Shown here one piece after another: positions 48,943-60,349 of a DNA stretch of 64,000 nucleotides. The number at the start of each line of letters is the position of its first letter. The first letter of the stretch is position 1. The DNA is taken from positions 19,343,198-19,407,197 of the forward strand of contig OX439003.1 of assembly GCA_949316495.1 (NCBI GenBank). Reading direction: 5' to 3'. Both the position numbers and the translations under genes were made by a program. Source of the stretch: Amphiduros pacificus. Its lineage: Eukaryota; Annelida; Polychaeta; Phyllodocida; Hesionidae. The notes below the pieces were generated by a model. That model had not been told where the DNA came from and made no database searches. It was given only the letters and a program-made list of their open reading frames with translations.

Positions 48943-49985
48943 ATATATATATATATATATATATATAATATCTTGGAGTAATAATGAATGGAGGGGTGAC
49001 GGGGAAAGATCAAAGGGGATATCATAGATGCCGCCATGGGCATTGTTATAATGACGCCATATAGGTGCAAGATATGAAAGTTTTGACGTAATTTTTTTTC
49101 AGAACTATTTTAAGTTATCAAAACCACAATTTAGAGCTACACATATCGCGAATAAAATGTTTGTTTATTTATGCAGATTATGGGGATATAAATTTTATTT
49201 CTCTGCTCCAAGTTTTGACGATTTTATGAAGAGATTTGCAAATTCATATCATATTTATGAATATGAGTTAATATTTCTGTTTTACCCCCACATTATCATG
49301 AAATCACGTACTTTATTGTATTTTTATCATTCCAGTTTATTTTTAATTATTGGCGCATATATTGGCAGCTTAGAAAATTATACCACGTTGTTCAGTGAAA
49401 AAAATACTATCAGAAAATGTAATTTATAGCCCTGCCAATATATGCGCCGTTATAAATAAACTGACCTAATACATATAATGTCATCATTTAAAATCAACAA
49501 AAAATAACCATTAAAAAATGCAACAAAAATTTTATAAATGCTATATCATTAACAATATTTTGTTTTAAAAGTTTAGAAAAGCAGTATGAATATGAATTAT
49601 GATTTTTTTTATAAACATGTATAAAAAATAAAAGATTTGGAAAATGCATTTTTCTTTTTTTCATAATATCTAATATTGAAGAACTCAGAACAGAAATGAA
49701 CAGATTTATTTGAAGTAATTTGGAGTGGATGGTATTATAAACTTCACAAGAGGAACTATTCTGAATTTTTCTTTAAAAAAAATAAACCAAAATGTGGTAT
49801 AGTACTTCAATAAAACTTTGGCCAATTTATTTTTTCAAAATATGAATCTTCAATTTTTCACTGTTCTGAAGTCGGCAACTATGATAGGATCAAAGGATTT
49901 TGAATCCATTGTGTGAAACAATGCGTTGCTATGACGCCATAACTCAAATAACAGCCGTTGCGCCTCCATTCATAATTACTCCAAG

Positions 49986-50054
<69 letters not shown>
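48943..50054. repeat. TA-flanked foldback element of about 1.1 kb
   Basis: (TA)n tracts mark both ends (48943-48967 and 49988-50054). Just inside them are inverted arms of about 30 bp: ATCTTGGAGTAATAATGAAT at 48969 and its reverse match ATTCATAATTACTCCAAGAT ending near 49988. A second inverted pair sits in the middle (49333-49368 and 49432-49463, core GGCGCATATATTGGCAG). There is no coding capacity. It resembles a non-autonomous DNA element; the (TA)n flanks may reflect TA target preference. Confidence 0.7.
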
Positions 50055-50058
<4 letters not shown>

Positions 50059-51518
50059 CATGTGACATTTGCAGCGCAATGTACACCACCTTTTATTTTG
50101 ATCTAGCCATGGCTACTCTTATTATTGTCACCACAGATTATTACAGTACCTTTTGGGACATTTGTCACAAGGTATAACGTCTTTATATCTAAGATGAGGA
50201 AATCAATTGATAAAGATTCAGCTGAAGATTTCAAACAGCCAGAAACCCAAGAGATTGTAAAATGATGACAACAGATGAGAGTACATTTCCTTACCCACTT
50301 GTCAAATTCTATCATTATGGCCACTTATATTGAATCCCTTTCTATAGATATTTAATATTAATGCTTACCACTACAGTTGCTAATTTCCCCTAAACAAAGC
50401 AAAATTAAAATTCATAGCAAAACATGGGGAAAATAATAAAGAATATTTACATCATGAGTCATTAATTTTGCACGGTTTGGCAGATATTGCATTTTGCAAA
50501 GGTGAATTACTAAAATTACGCATGTGACTTTACAGTTGCAGCTTATCAGGACATTTTGTGCACACTGGTATAGTGACGTCATTATAATTGCAGTGGGTTG
50601 TGCCCTTTTCTGCTGCCTGCACAACATGGTCATTTGAATGATGCTGGTTAAAACAGGGGAAGAAAATTAATTGATTTTTGTGTTGAGATGATGTGATGAA
50701 TTATTCTGATTATTCTAGGATTTGAACCTTTATCTTCAGAAATAAAGAAATGAGAGCAATTTGACCTTATGTATGAATTCATTGACACATAGATTTCAGT
50801 GATGATCATCATTAAGGAGGGTTGTTGCATATTTTGTACAAACATAAATTTCAAAAACCCTTAATTTAGCAAAACAATGGATTCATATAAAACGCATGGT
50901 TTTTTAAATGTTAATGGTATTTAAGACATCAACAAAATTACTTTACTGTGTATGATGGATTGAAAAACTTTTTGCCCGTGCCACTTTTATAGATTTAGGT
51001 TAAATTTTGGCAATTCCTATTATATTCAATGTAAATATTTCAGGGTTAATGTACAAAATTGAAGTGGCCCGGGCATGCGCAATTTTTTTACAGCCTAACA
51101 ACTAGGATTGATGCACCACAAGACCATATAGTTGTTCTAGTAATAAGAAAAAACCAAGCGTTTTTTGTACCAAACATTTTGGGGATTTTATGGGGGAGAC
51201 ATCAGAAATGGCCACCATTTCTATTTCCTTTAAATAGCTGTAAAATTGGTTCTAATTAATATAATTTCATGATTTTTGGTCTTCTGAGTCTATGTTATCC
51301 TAAGGAATAAGATTATTAACATTGCCTGCAAAAATATGTGAAGCTTCATTGATTTGTTGCTCAAGGTCAAACAAAGGTCATCTCAAGGTCAAACTTTTTC
51401 AAATAAAAAATGTCAGCTTGGGTCATAGATTAGATATACGAATCAACATAAGGGATAAATAAACTTAATTTATTAAGATATGAAGATTGTCCTCTATACT
51501 GCCACTGAGTTGTGTATT
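50055..51518. other. intergenic, nothing recognised
   Basis: Only short open frames without motifs or splice context on either strand. Confidence 0.35.
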
Positions 51519-51594
51519 TGTTTATTTTTTTCACCTGAATATCGTTATCAAATGTTGTTTATTTTTTTCACCTGAATATCGTTATCAATGTTGG
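51519..51594. repeat. tandem duplication of about 38 bp
   Basis: GTTTATTTTTTTCACCTGAA..ATCGTTATCAA occurs twice in a row with one base difference, implying a very recent duplication. Confidence 0.9.
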
Positions 51595-51716
51595 GAAACA
51601 TAAAATATCAAAATATTCAGAAAGGAACAGAATCGATATATTCTTACTGAAGATATATTTAAGCAGTGCTTTGATCTCTTGTACTTATTTTTCATTTATT
51701 TATCACTTTTTTGTGG

Positions 51717-51729
51717 GGGGGGGTTAATT

Positions 51730-51769
<40 letters not shown>
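51717..51769. repeat. poly-G then long poly-T tract
   Basis: A run of about 8 G, TTAATTG, then about 39 T. It could be the tail of a minus-strand retroposed sequence, but no body is recognisable beside it. Confidence 0.8.
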
Positions 51770-51771
<2 letters not shown>

Positions 51772-51959
51772 TTTTGTTCTTTTTTATATAGATTTCATGC
51801 ATGGTATTTTGAATATGTCGCAGTCACACAATATTTCTTTTGAAGATAAATCTCAAACACTTGGAGATCCACATGTCATCATTCATTGGGATCAAAGCAA
51901 AGCCTCAAATTAGGATCTAGGTGAAGGGAATCCCTTGTGGGCATTTCCAATGACGTCAT

Positions 51960-52079
51960 TTACTTCTCGCGAGCTGCGATATCCGCCATTGTACTGACAA
52001 AGTTGGTCAGTGGAGCTGTCATCAACTGGACGAAATTTTGTGGTTTTCTCTGAATCCAGACTGCCAAATCCGACATAAG
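51960..52079 (+). promoter_or_regulatory. PAK core promoter and 5' UTR exon
   Basis: The palindromic element TCTCGCGAG is at 51965-51973, followed by a CpG-richer segment with CCGCCATTGTACTG. The interval ends in a consensus donor, CATAAG|GTAAGTC, at 52079/52080. No ATG in it opens a long frame. The next plus-strand acceptor with a gene start is at 54658, giving a leader intron of about 2.6 kb. The transcription start itself is inferred. Confidence 0.6.
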
Positions 52080-54658
52080 GTAAGTCAGCTTGAAATATAC
52101 ATTCTAGTTTACCTTATTATTTCATATAGGAGGCACCAGTAGATATAGTTATGATGCATACGAGGTAGGAATGTCGCCGGGTGAGCGAATTACCATCTTC
52201 TGTGCAACAAATCTGTCAACACAACAGGGACAGGGATGTATGACTCATTCCGCCGATTATCCGCAACAATGATAAATGCTCACATAAAATACTAACGATT
52301 AAACCTAACGAAACGGGCACACGGAAAAAAACACCAATGGTGACAAACAGAATTATATTAAACTGTGTGCAGTTAAAACTGAAGGGCTGTTTGTTCAGAC
52401 TATCACAGTACTCCTCATATATTGTAAATGTAACATTGTGACCGTAAATGCTTAGATTTGGCAGACACTGCATGACACCCTTGACACTGCTGTAAGTCAT
52501 GTCAAGATAAAACACTGATAACATTAACAATAAAAATAACTAAAGATTGTCTACAAGAACTAATTCAGTACGGAAGTCTGATAAATCAGATCTCCATTAT
52601 CCATATAAGTTGTTATAACTGCAGTAAGCAGAACATAAAATTGGTCATTTGCCAGCTTTAAATAACCTTTATGGTGACTTAGAACTGCAGAGATGCTCAA
52701 GATTGAATGTTTAAGTGTTTAATATCAAGTAGAATCTTATTTTAAAATACAATATTGACCCTGCTCTTGAATTCCATCCCTTTTCTTGTGACATCACCAT
52801 GATGTTATTTCGCATTGTTAATTTGTTATCAGCACAATTTCCATCAAATTAATGTAATTATTAGTAATTCTATTCCGTATTCTCCTATCTGCAATTTCAC
52901 CCCCTTTTTCTTGGCCAACAAATTACACCAATTACATGATCAGTTACTATTTACCTGTGAATGATCTATTGAAGTTGATGTCTTAGACATCATATTTTGG
53001 TCAGTCTATTGTTATTGATATGTGATCAATGTATTATCAGATATTGTGTATTATTGGCTGTTGCAAATGTATGTTGCAATATAACATAGATATGTGTGAT
53101 ATAATTTCCCAAGAAAACTCATTGTTTCAAAATGAGATTTATTTACATTTGAATGTTCTATTTCAAGACAGAAATTTAAATATTGTATAGGAATCAAAGA
53201 TATATTGAGGTGGAACACTAGCTTTCAGCATCTCCATTGCCAATGAATTTAGCAAATTGACTCTACTGAAATATAAGGTTCCCCTTTCATATTTTCAACT
53301 TTTGTGCTTACTATGTTTTTTTTTAATGTAGCCTTTAAAACACACAGAGCTAATTTATGTATACACCCCTGAACACTTTCAATGGGAATTTGATTAAAAG
53401 TCAATTCAACAAATCAAATTGAATAGTTTGTTTGTCCATCAAATGACAATATGTATTTGAGATTTTACTGGTTGATTTGAATTTTTGCAGGTATGCCATT
53501 GCTCATCAAAATTAACCTGGAACTAATATTTTCAAATTGACACATGATGGTCCATGGTCCAAGACATTCTACATTGTTATTAGTCACATACGCTCCCACA
53601 ATATTCTCTTAATTTTTAATCCAGATCCATGTCAGCCTTCTGCGATGTCTGTTATAATGTGTAAAAATATAGATGGGGTTTATATATTTGGGTTCCAAAT
53701 GTACTATTCAATGCTTGTTCTAATGTCTTAAAGTTATGAAGACAAGAAGATTTGTATCTTTATTAACATTTTTGTATCTTTATTAACAATTTTAACATAT
53801 TTTTGCTTATTCAAGTACTGTATTCTCAAATACAAAGTTGCTAACCTAAAAAGCTTCATGTGACAATCATGCAGGATGCTTTATCCTGTACATAGATATA
53901 TGTTTGACATATATTAGTCTACTCTGAATTGTTTGTACAGGCAGGCAAAACAAAATGATTCTAGGCCCTATTCATTGCAACCCAGTACACCAGATAGAGA
54001 GATTAGCCCCACTTTGCTCTTCCAACAAGGATATAAGACTATACATCATTTCTCCAAAATCAAAAGTATAGTAAAAAGACATAGAGTAGGATAAAAAAAA
54101 TCCATCTGCAGTCATGGCCGCAATTTTGCTATTTTTCTGAGATATTTTCATATGCACATATTTTTTGGAAAATGCCTTGATTTGGGATCAGGTATTTCAG
54201 GATTTTCTATTCATTTATGGGCTTTATGTATGTCCACAGAAACCCACAAATTAATTTTGCTGCCATTCATTGTCTGCAACTGTGATCAGTTATTAACCAA
54301 TCAGTATTTAAGAAATTTATTCACATGATAATACAATATGATCGCCCCATCAAAGGCATAGAGAAAATAGCACAACTCCTGAAAGTAAACAAATATTTTA
54401 CAATGGATCATAATCAATTTGATTGAATTAACAATACAGAGCCCAATAAAGCCTCGGCCCTTGCAAAAAAGAACAGATCCCATAATTAATTTTGACCCAA
54501 AACTTACCTGCTCTTGGGTTATTCATAATGCATCACATTTTAAATGAATGTGTGTATCAATCCTGCAGATAAAAATGTTCCCTCATATCTACCTATTCTT
54601 TTGCTAATGTAACACTTAAATCAATGATGGATGTTAATGTGTAATGTATAATTTTCAG
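52080..54658 (+). other. PAK leader intron
   Basis: AT-rich intron between the 5' UTR exon and the first coding exon. It contains an antisense exon-like frame at 52284-52489 and otherwise nothing recognised. Confidence 0.55.
52284..52489 (-). other. exon-like open segment with a membrane helix, antisense to PAK
   Basis: A 206-bp minus-strand frame is bounded by an acceptor (CTTACAG before 52489) and a donor (TTTTAT|GTGAGC after 52284). It encodes a polar stretch with N-glycosylation sites (NLS, NVT, NCT) and paired cysteines (QCLPNLSIYGHNVTF.., YCDSLNKQ.., FNCTQF), then a hydrophobic helix (IILFVTIGVFF..SLGLIVSIL). This is the layout of one loop and helix of a small multi-pass membrane protein such as the TMEM179 type, but the resemblance is weak and no neighbouring exon was found. 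It may be real, a relic, or chance. Confidence 0.3.
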
Positions 54659-54809
54659 GTGGATGTTGGGTTGTATGGGAATGGTTGTGTAGTGTGGTCT
54701 GAGGAGCAGAGTCTGTCATCATGTCGTCTAGCATGTCATCGAATATCTCCTCAGATTTTGAGGACTATGATAAACCACCAGCGCCACCTGTCAGGCTGAC
54801 AAGCAACAA
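54659..54809 (+). CDS. PAK: p21-activated kinase, group I: first coding exon (gene continues beyond window)
   Basis: The exon starts after the acceptor ATTTTCAG (54657-54658), has about 62 bp of 5' UTR, an ATG at 54721 and a donor AA|GTAAGT after 54809. It encodes 29 codons plus two bases: MSSSMSSNISSDFEDYDKPP then APPVRLTSN. The DKPPAPPVR motif is the N-terminal Nck-SH3-binding sequence of PAK1/2/3. Those proteins are Ser/Thr kinases switched on by GTP-bound Rac/Cdc42 and control actin and MAPK signalling. The CRIB/autoinhibitory and kinase domains are not in this window; I searched the remaining 9 kb on the plus strand by eye and saw no CRIB-like exon, so intron 2 exceeds 9 kb. Assignment rests on one short motif plus the start context. 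Confidence 0.78.
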
Positions 54810-56821
54810 GTAAGTCACTGAGATTTATTATGTTTGAATTGATATCCTGCTCTTTAATGAATATCAACTTGAGTTGAGATGTTGTTATTTGTGCGATCAG
54901 TCATTTGTACATTGTAGCAGTGTGGGCTTGTAGATTCAGACCAAGGGCTCCCACATTGATGTATTAGTCATAATGAGACAGATCTATGTATCATTTATTA
55001 GATGTAAGCGGCACTATTAATGTCTGTGGTATAGAGAATTGTTGTTGCTGGAATGAGTCACCTGCAGACTGGCCTCCCAGTATTACAACATATTGCCAGG
55101 CATTCTCTTCAGATTTAATGTCAAGCTTTTCCTTCACAAACTATTTCTATTAATATTCTGCTTACAAGCAGTAATTATTCATAAAATACTAATAGTACTA
55201 AGAAAAAATGATTCTGTATCATCAACTAAAAATGGTGTACACACATGACAAGTAAAAGTGAGAGGTCCTGGTTCGGAACACTTTCTCCGTATTTCATCAA
55301 TGAACCTTTTGGAATCTTATTATGTGTTTACTTCATATTTATACCAACTTGAAATAATGATAAATCATAAATTATGAATGGCAAAACAACTCTTCATATT
55401 TAAAAGAATGTGCATAAATGTATATTTGTTACATTGAGAAGAATATATGTGGGTCTATATAAACTGTGTGGTTCAAATTTATTTCAATGAAGCACTGTGC
55501 AGGGCGCACTTAAATACCTGCAGTGTAAAGAGGTCTTTTCTCTAATTTATCAGGCTTGGCCATGTGCTATTATGTTGGTGAACCAAAATGAGTCATAACG
55601 TGTTTTGACTACTCAGTTGAGCGCTTTGACATAGCAGTCCAATAATCAGCCATCTATTAAGCCAGAAAGGGCTTGACGGTTTCCTTATATATGCCAGACA
55701 CATCCTGTAGCTGAGCGGGCATTAGTCACCGGCTCTTGCATAACCAGGATCAATATTGTACTGTAAGCTTCTACCAGTTTGGTAGCACTCTGCCTCCAGA
55801 AGGATCCAGTCCCCATCTCGTCAGTGGTGAATCACCGACAATCATTATTATGTAATCAATCATCTGTGCATAAATTAATTATTCATTTTGCTCGTGGATT
55901 TGTGTGGTGTTATTTTCAATCTTTTCAATAAATGCATTATATTTCACACAGGCCATTTGTACAGGTGCTAATCCTGGTGGATGTTATTTGGGAATTGCAA
56001 TTTGCATTCTTGGAATTGATTTTCATGGCTTGGAAATGTGTGGCAAAGCTCTGCTCTAAAATAAAGACCAAGCCATTTGGTAAATATCTTCAACGAGAGG
56101 CGTGGAGTTAGTATAAAGATGTCAGCTTTGTCAAATACTTATTGTTTGAAGTGCTACCAGGATTGCACGGTTTCCTTCTTTTGATTTTTTAATTTTTTAC
56201 CGCTCATAAATATTGTGCGACCACAGATTTGATAAAAATGCATCTGTAGTAAAACAACATCACTTTCACTGCATTTTTTTTAATTTTAGAAGGAATATCG
56301 TGGGAAAACATAGCTAATAGAAAACAATATGAAAACTGTGAAACTTTTCTTGAGTTCTTGATCACCATGATGAGATTATAACATGTTTGCTACGAAACCA
56401 TCTCACATTTTAGAGCATTTGTGAGGAGGAAGTGATTGCTTCACACAAGTGATTACATTTTTACATGCAATTTTATCATGTTCAAGAATATTTCATTCAA
56501 TCAGATTTCACCAAGCTATAGTGATAGCAGTGTAATCTTGAAGATATTGATTATAGTGTTCATGGTAATAATGATTCTAAAATGATAGCAATAACAGTGA
56601 TATTTTTTTATAATGGTGCAGTTTGGAAGAAAACAATGTGCAATGTTATTTTCACTTGTTACTCTTGTATTATCAAATTAATGTCAAACTAATGCCTGAG
56701 ACTCATATTTTTTATGTGAGGCACCCAAAAATTTGTAGAATCTTTTTGACAAGACTCACTTTAACAGACATAGTACAGGTTCTAAATGTTTCTTTTCCTT
56801 TTCTTCCGATAATAATTGATA
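54810..56821 (+). other. start of the large PAK intron
   Basis: No exon or repeat recognised up to the MITE. Confidence 0.45.
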
Positions 56822-57350
56822 CTGTATACAGAGAAAAATTCGCGCCTAGTTATTTTCGCGCCATCGCCGTTTTCGACAGGTTCGCGCCGTTTTATTTTCA
56901 CGAAATTTGGATTTCTGAGATCTATGGATTTCACAGAATCTGCACGCAAAATCTGCTTGTTGATATCTTGTTTAGAAGCAGAGAAAATCGAGTTTGAAAT
57001 CTGCTAAAATTTTTAATAATTAAAAGCGATATAATGAATATCTTAGGCTTTATAATACACAAAGAAATATTCTACCACGTGTTAGTTTTGACGCTAAGAT
57101 CAAGGACGTCACGTACATCGTATTACGTTTTAATTTGTGATAATATTGGGTAAATACCTCTATTTATCATTTAAAATGCAATCAAACTCGATCCGCTACG
57201 TCTGATCACTGGGTCAATATGGTCATGCTTGGTATCAAAATGACCGGGAGAGTCCCCTCTTCAATTTCAAGTCCATTTAATTTCGCGAATGACGTCCTGG
57301 CGCGAATTAACGCGAAAATAAAAAGGTCGCGAAAATTTGTCTGTATACAG
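56822..57350. mobile_element. 529-bp MITE with CTGTATACAG terminal repeats and TA target sites
   Basis: The ends CTGTATACAGAGAAAAATTC and (reverse strand) CTGTATACAGACAAATTTTC form terminal inverted repeats of about 25 bp that continue into TTCGCG. TA flanks both sides (56820-56821 and 57351-57352), as for Tc1/mariner-type insertions. Subterminal sequence is rich in CGCG/GCGCC motifs (TTCGCGCC several times). It has no transposase and must move with help from another element. Confidence 0.88.
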
Positions 57351-59827
57351 TAATATTATCACATATTCCAAAGAAATCTTTGATATATATGTCAAAAACG
57401 GCAATTGACACTGTCAAGTGCCAATGTTGAGGTGGATTGAGACCACTTGACCCTCAAAGATAAAACTCTTTAGATCCTGTGTTATTGTTCCTTTCCGTGG
57501 GCCTGGTGAGGAAATCACTCGCTACCCATGGTGCCAGTCACACTGCAGTAATTTCCTGAGTGACCGGAAAATTTATGGCACAAGTCCATCATTCAATGTG
57601 TGTCTCCAGGATTCTGTGTCCTCATCTCTCCTGATGAAACAAGTTTTCTGATTTGATTATTCATCTAAATAATATTTTTACAGCACAAATATAGTTTTGA
57701 TATAAAAACATATGTATGTGGCAGAGTAATTTAAACAAAATCTAAGTAAATGACTTTGAGTGAGAAATGGATTGATTGATCGATCACATTTATTTACATG
57801 TTAAGAAGAATTAGGAGAAAGAAGCGAGTGCCAAGAAAATCTGTGAGCTCATTATGAGTGTAGACATGTTGGCATTGACTGTATGTCTTTGATGGGGAGA
57901 TATTCTGATCTTGTGAGGTCAGCTCCCAGTGCCAGCTATCTCCACGGTAACACGCAAGGACTCCTAGGAATGCTGGACACATACAAGCCATGATAATCTA
58001 CTGCTAGAAGAAGGGACCCGTCATTTCAAAGTAAAGGGGAAGCTTTTATAGAATAAAAATAATCATAATAGATCTTTAATATGTGAGGACAAAAAATGAG
58101 CCTCAGATCTTTATGATTGTTTTTACATATTCAAAATAAAAATACAAAGGTGAAATGATAAATGAAATATGACCTTTTGTATGTGATATTTTGCTTTATT
58201 TTTGCTTTACAGATCTTGAATTGTTCTAAAAGTTCGGGTGAAAATAATGGCAAAGAATCATTGATTCAATCCATTCTCCCCGTGAAAAGAGATGTTTAAT
58301 GGTGGAATCTGTAAGCTGTCAACAAACCACCATCCAGTAAATTTACAAAAAATTCTCACCCCTAGGCATCTTCGATTTTGAAATGGATCATTCTATGTTA
58401 AAAACAAGCCTTACAAGCCTTTTTTTTAGATATGCCACAGGTCAAGAAATGACCTTCACTGGCACTTTTAGCTGTACTCAAGAGAACCCTAAGAGCCACA
58501 CACACACCACCTGGTGTCAAACGACAGCATTTTCTCGGCGTGAAACTTCACAAGACGAATATTGATCTTAAATATGTATGTATATCTCAACAAGAAATAA
58601 AAGAGATAATTTTGAAATGTTCTTTAACTTGTGAGAACAAGACAGATATAGGTGTTGACAAGTGCAAATGTAGATAGACAACACACAACATGCACAGACA
58701 CACACACAGACATAATTCCCCAAGAAATGATCTTGGAAATAATCGGTCTATAATCAATAAGTTTTCTTTAATACGAAGCTGGTAATTTCAAGATTTACTC
58801 TGGACTTTTAACTTCAAGTCAGTTGGCCACAAGGCCAGTCTTGAGCACGTTTTATGTTGACCTATGTATATCATGATATGCAAATAATGAAATGGTCAAC
58901 CCAAGTCAAGGGGGAGAACTTAGACAGTAGGAATTATACATGGGGCAGCTGAAGTGCACCGATGGAAGAGATACCGTAATATATACAGAACAGCCTGCAA
59001 TATTCAATAGTCCTCCGAGTTGAGATACAGAAATATACTGCATTTGATGGACAGCTAAGGGAAACATGCCATGAGAGATCAAATTTTAATTTGAAATCAT
59101 AGATAAATATTTCCAAGTGTTCTCCAATGTTAGCCTTTGGAATAAAAATGTCTGCTGTAGGATTCTACTTGTGTTTATACCCAATGGAACAGCAGTGATT
59201 TGGTCTTTACTATTTTTATTTTTGGTCAAGTAGAGGACATTACTGAAAGTTAAGCAAAGCAAAATAGAAAGGAGTAAATGATAGCTGAGAGATAATGAAT
59301 TCTCTGATACATAACATTGAGGAAAATTTAGGAAATTTGAGGAAAATGAACTTGTAATGTTCCTTTTTTGAATTGATGTTTAATTTAAAGTAAAGAATAT
59401 CTATTTTTTTTTAAACAAAAAGTTGAACAGATTCTGCGGGTCAATGGTCATTTTTATCAGTTGTCATAGACTTGACAGGTTTACAATATAATATCATATT
59501 TAGGCCATGATCATCCAAGAGGTCAAAGCAACCTGATCCCAAGTTTATCTTCCCATCTTATGCTGAGATATATAGAAATGATAATATAGAATTTCCAACT
59601 TGTTATTGCATAAGTTGTGCCTGTTCATAGATAATTTGATACATGGATACTATCATCACTGAGAGAGATAATTGTAATGGAATCTGGAATATAGTTGAGA
59701 TTTTCTGAATGACACAATGCCGATCAAATTGCTTTCATCAGGTTCCATATTCTTCATGATTGGAGTACTGTATATATGAGAGTCAATTATTACTATTTAG
59801 TATTAAGATAAAATAAGAATATGTGTG
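57351..59827 (+). other. PAK intron, nothing further recognised
   Basis: AT-rich; a short CA/GACA-rich patch near 58680-58715. No exon supported. Confidence 0.4.
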
Positions 59828-60245
59828 CAATTCTCGCTATCTGCTCTCCTGGATTTTTAGCTGGTCCATGAAAAAATGACGAATTTGGCGCGAGAGAGCG
59901 ATGCATGACGGGAAAGATGTTGTATTGTAAACTTCCGCCGGCCTTGCTTCAAGATGGGAGGGAAATTTCAGACTGACATCGTACATTGACACGCTAATGT
60001 CAGTGCTAAAGTGTCTTTGTTGTGTAATCTTCATATAAGTATATTGCAATTTACGTAATTTATGTCAATATTACGAAGGCAAAACTGAGAAAAACAACGA
60101 TGGAAAGATGAAAGGCAGAGGCTACAATGGTCCAAACAGGCTGTCGCCGCTGTTCCCGGATGTGCCGTGTGCAAATAATTGGGTCAAATACGATCGTAGC
60201 GCTCTAAAAATGCAGCGTATATGGGAGAGCAGATAGGGAGAATTG
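59828..60245. mobile_element. MITE-like inverted-repeat element, about 418 bp
   Basis: The terminal arms are CAATTCTCGCTATCTGCTCT (59828) and its reverse match AGAGCAGATAGGGAGAATTG ending at 60245, one mismatch over 22 bp. The interior is GC-richer than its surroundings (GGCGCGAGAGAGCG, CTTCCGCCGGCC) and non-coding. No sure target-site duplication was found. An alternative PAK promoter cannot be excluded. Confidence 0.65.
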
Positions 60246-60349
60246 TTGGTTTTCTGTACAAATCGAATGTAACATAGGGCACTTAGATTGTGTGGCATGA
60301 ATAAGTTTGCTAAGCGCTGTATGTAGTGGTGGCTCCAGGATGAGTAATA

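Noticed and set aside
51717-51769. Tail of a processed pseudogene or LINE
   Set aside because: Only the homopolymer tract is present; no retroposed body or flanking duplication was found.
56623-56997. 124-codon plus-strand frame
   Set aside because: More than half lies within the MITE at 56822-57350; no motif.
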